From NCBI GenBank assembly GCA_026987055.1, contig JALSNL010000405.1, forward strand, positions 1 through 7,945: DNA of 7,945 nt, read 5' to 3'. Of the stretch, positions 6,154-7,945 are shown piece by piece (the first letter of the stretch is position 1; each line of letters starts with the position of its first letter). The translations under genes were made by a program, and so were the position numbers. The DNA comes from Melioribacteraceae bacterium (lineage in GTDB: Bacteria; Bacteroidota; Ignavibacteria; Ignavibacteriales; Melioribacteraceae). The notes under the pieces were generated by a model that was given only the letters and a program-made list of their open reading frames with translations, searched no databases and had not been told where the DNA came from.

Positions 6154-7575
6154 CTATTTATGATAATATTTTACTTTTTTTAATTTTTTCCATGCACCTC
6201 TTGTAAAATCGGGATATTTAATTGGCATTCCATGATTCTCTACAGACTTTTCGGATAATTCCGCTAAAGCAGACCATTCGGCAGCATCGTAAACATCTTG
6301 GTCTAAAGGTAATCCGTTTCGTAAACAATAAATAAGTCTGTAATCCATAATAAAATCCATACCGCCGTGCCCGCCAACTTTTTTTGCTTCTTCACCTATT
6401 TCTTTTGTAATAGGATGTTCATATACTTTTAATAAACTATCTAGTTGTTCTTTAGGCAATGGTTTATGATGTCCGCTGTGATAATTATGGTCAAGTACAA
6501 TTTGTTGTACGGGATATTTACATGCATAGCCTTTTGTTCCGCTAACCAGCTGTATTCTGCTATATGGTCTGGGACTTGTAACATCATGCTGAATTAACAA
6601 TGTTTTACCATTTGCAGTACGTATTAAAGAGGTATTCATATCTCCATTTTTATATTCACGCTTTGCAAATTTGGAATTCTCACCAAAATTATGTTTTGCA
6701 TACTCTGTCATTCCAAATTGATTTGTTGACATAGAAGTTACATATTCCATTCTATCGCCACGATGAATATTTAGGATATGACAAAGAGGACCAAAACCGT
6801 GTGTTGGATACAAATTCCCGTTTCTTTTAGCATTTTGTTCTAACCGCCACATTTTCCAGTAACCGCGGTTATGAGGATCGGTATTAAAATTATGTCCTCT
6901 TAAATCATGTATATATGAACCTTCAACGTGAACAATTTCACCAAATAAACCTTCTTCAGCCATTCTGTGTTCTGCCATTTCAAAAAAATCATAAACACAA
7001 TTTTCCAATTGCATAAAATGACGTTGCGTTTTCTCAGCTGTATTTACAAGTTGCCAACATTCATCGATTGTTGTTGCAGCGGGCACTTCCGATACGGCAT
7101 GTTTGCCATGTTCCATTGCGTAAACCGCCATTGGAGTATGATGATTCCAATCCGTAACAATATAAACCAAATCTATATCTTTATTTTCACTTAGTTGTTT
7201 CCAACCGTTTTCTCCGGTATATACAATAGCTTTAGGTAATCCGGCATCTGCAATAATTTTTTGTGCTCTTTCAATTTTCCATGGAACAAGATCGCATATT
7301 GCCGTAATTTTTGCTCCTTTGATATGAGTGTATCTATCAATAGCAAAACTTCCTCTATTTCCAAGTCCAATAAATCCAATATGAACCGTATCTATTGGAG
7401 CACATCTTAATTCCAAAACATCTTTTTGTCCGGCAGGTCTGGCCGGTTCGGGAAATAATTCAACAGGCTGAAAAATTTTAGTTTGAGTATTTGTTTCAAC
7501 ATTACTACACGAGACTAATAAAAGTGTTACAATTAAAATAATTAGAAATATTTTCGTTGTTCTAATAAAATTCAT
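6154..7575 (-). CDS. GH109-like NAD-dependent glycosidase lipoprotein (Gfo/Idh/MocA fold)
   Basis: This 473-residue protein starts with a hydrophobic stretch ending in the lipobox LVSC (Cys23), so it should be membrane-anchored outside the cytoplasm. It has no twin arginine. A Rossmann fold follows: IGFIGLGNRG (66-75), AICDLVPW (92-99), TDWNHHTPMAVYAMEHGKH (141-159) and EVPAA (163-167), where Val replaces the usual Lys of EKP as in GH109 proteins. The Y-P-T-H-G segment (256-260) gives Tyr256 and His259 with the spacing of the catalytic Tyr/His pair in characterised GH109 alpha-N-acetylgalactosaminidases. GGHGGMDF (401-408) and LPLDQDVYDAA (422-432) are also typical. Such enzymes use tightly bound NAD+ to oxidise C3 transiently, eliminate the aglycone, add water and reduce again. 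Other glycosides are possible substrates. The gene lies 12 bp after the upstream hydrolase with a strong ribosome site, so the two are co-translated. Confidence 0.88.
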   Translation of the reverse strand: MNFIRTTKIFLIILIVTLLLVSCSNVETNTQTKIFQPVELFPEPARPAGQKDVLELRCAPIDTVHIGFIGLGNRGSFAIDRYTHIKGAKITAICDLVPWKIERAQKIIADAGLPKAIVYTGENGWKQLSENKDIDLVYIVTDWNHHTPMAVYAMEHGKHAVSEVPAATTIDECWQLVNTAEKTQRHFMQLENCVYDFFEMAEHRMAEEGLFGEIVHVEGSYIHDLRGHNFNTDPHNRGYWKMWRLEQNAKRNGNLYPTHGFGPLCHILNIHRGDRMEYVTSMSTNQFGMTEYAKHNFGENSKFAKREYKNGDMNTSLIRTANGKTLLIQHDVTSPRPYSRIQLVSGTKGYACKYPVQQIVLDHNYHSGHHKPLPKEQLDSLLKVYEHPITKEIGEEAKKVGGHGGMDFIMDYRLIYCLRNGLPLDQDVYDAAEWSALAELSEKSVENHGMPIKYPDFTRGAWKKLKKVKYYHK

Positions 7576-7582
7576 TTTACTT

Positions 7583-7589
7583 CTCCTTT
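7583..7589 (-). promoter_or_regulatory. Shine-Dalgarno of the GH109-like gene overlapping the upstream stop codon
   Basis: The coding strand reads TAA-AGGAG, so the last two bases of the upstream stop codon begin AAAGGAG, and the AGGAG core ends seven bases before the ATG at 7575. This strong site fixes the start and suggests translational coupling with the upstream hydrolase gene. Confidence 0.7.
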
Positions 7590-7945
7590 AATATTTAATT
7601 TCCGTATTTGTTAAATAGTTTATATAATAATTTTGAATATTTTTTTTCAAATCGATATCGACAATTTGAAAATTATTTATAGAATTTTTATTTATAAAAG
7701 CATCCTTCACAATTCCTAATTTTTTCTGAGCTATATTAACCGGAATAATTTTATCAACATGATCTTTTGGGTTTAAAATCAATAGTTTATTTGGTGCAAC
7801 AAGTGCTTCCAAATCCGGTAAATCATAAGCTGTTAAAGCCCCGGGAACAATTGCAGGTAAAGGATTTACAATATAAAATCTATTCATAACAATAGAGCTA
7901 TATGAAATAAGAGGATTTAATAAAACAATTTTAGAAAAATTATTT
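7588..7945 (-). CDS. C-terminal part of a probable alpha/beta-hydrolase (sugar esterase type), N-terminus beyond window
   Basis: The frame is open from the window edge to a TAA at 7588, giving 118 residues. The Met encoded at 7887 is probably internal because coding continues upstream without a stop. The segment VPGALTAYDLPDLEALVAP followed by KLLILNPKD matches the region before and including the acid of the triad in acetyl-esterase and dienelactone-hydrolase-like proteins of polysaccharide-degrading bacteria, where 'YDLPDL-x-A-L-x-AP' is common. The Asp of NPKD would be the acid residue. A later His in a typical HGF-like setting is not seen before the stop, so the protein may be unusual at its end or belong to another subgroup. 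The nucleophile region is not in the window. It is closely coupled to the GH109-like gene, which suggests removal of acyl groups from the same glycan. Confidence 0.55.
   Translation of the reverse strand, partial: NNFSKIVLLNPLISYSSIVMNRFYIVNPLPAIVPGALTAYDLPDLEALVAPNKLLILNPKDHVDKIIPVNIAQKKLGIVKDAFINKNSINNFQIVDIDLKKNIQNYYINYLTNTEIKY

Noticed and set aside
6967..7379. Two short ORFs, one on each strand (6967-7194 plus, 7191-7379 minus)
   Set aside because: Both overlap the GH109-like gene in other frames and lack any family signal.
7885..7887. ATG as the true start of the last gene
   Set aside because: The frame stays open to the window edge with plausible protein sequence upstream, and the family motif begins only a few residues after this Met, so it is likely internal.
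1..7945. CRISPR arrays, tRNA or rRNA genes, transposase genes, SusC/SusD genes
   Set aside because: I saw no regularly spaced repeats, cloverleaf-like stretches or matching protein motifs.

Overview
The window is AT-rich (roughly one third G+C by eye), and all seven genes lie on the minus strand, so transcription runs from high to low coordinates. The gene families point to a polysaccharide-degrading bacterium of the Bacteroidota/Ignavibacteriota (FCB) type: exported family-28 pectinases, a BD-FAE-like esterase, a GH109-type lipoprotein and Gfo/Idh/MocA oxidoreductases. Three of the six visible starts have a clear Shine-Dalgarno (SD) sequence, which is more than expected for a typical Bacteroidia genome. 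The affiliation is therefore tentative. No SusC/SusD pair lies inside the window.

Layout in the direction of transcription. (1) 7945-7588: C-terminal end of a probable alpha/beta-hydrolase (sugar esterase type), cut by the window edge. It is followed 12 bp later by (2) 7575-6154, a GH109-like NAD-dependent glycosidase with a lipoprotein signal. A 284-bp gap holds an A/T-rich hairpin and a GC-rich hairpin. (3) 5869-4808: cytosolic Gfo/Idh/MocA sugar oxidoreductase. (4) 4656-3898: DeoR-family repressor, preceded by a cluster of GCTTA/TAAGC half-sites. A 373-bp gap holds a long imperfect inverted repeat. (5) 3524-2091: exported polygalacturonase (GH28) with a complete active site. (6) 2078-1158: secreted carbohydrate esterase, 12 bp downstream. 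A 171-bp gap is mostly filled by a 123-bp inverted-repeat element. (7) 986-1: a second GH28-like beta-helix protein lacking the usual catalytic His and Arg-Ile-Lys motif, cut by the window edge.

Taken together this looks like part of a pectin or acetylated acidic-glycan utilisation locus. The esterase removes acyl groups, the GH28 proteins cut galacturonan-type backbones outside the cytoplasm, the GH109-like lipoprotein and the cytosolic oxidoreductase handle liberated or modified sugars by NAD-dependent chemistry, and the DeoR protein senses a phosphorylated sugar intermediate. The substrate is inferred from GH28 and esterase family membership and is not shown by the sequence.

The most unusual non-coding items are two separate inverted-repeat elements in the intergenic gaps (1039-1161 and 3680-3858). 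The most unusual proteins are the GH28 homologue with a disrupted active site and the GH109-like enzyme carrying a Sec/lipoprotein signal with no twin arginine. I did not find a clearly new multi-gene system.
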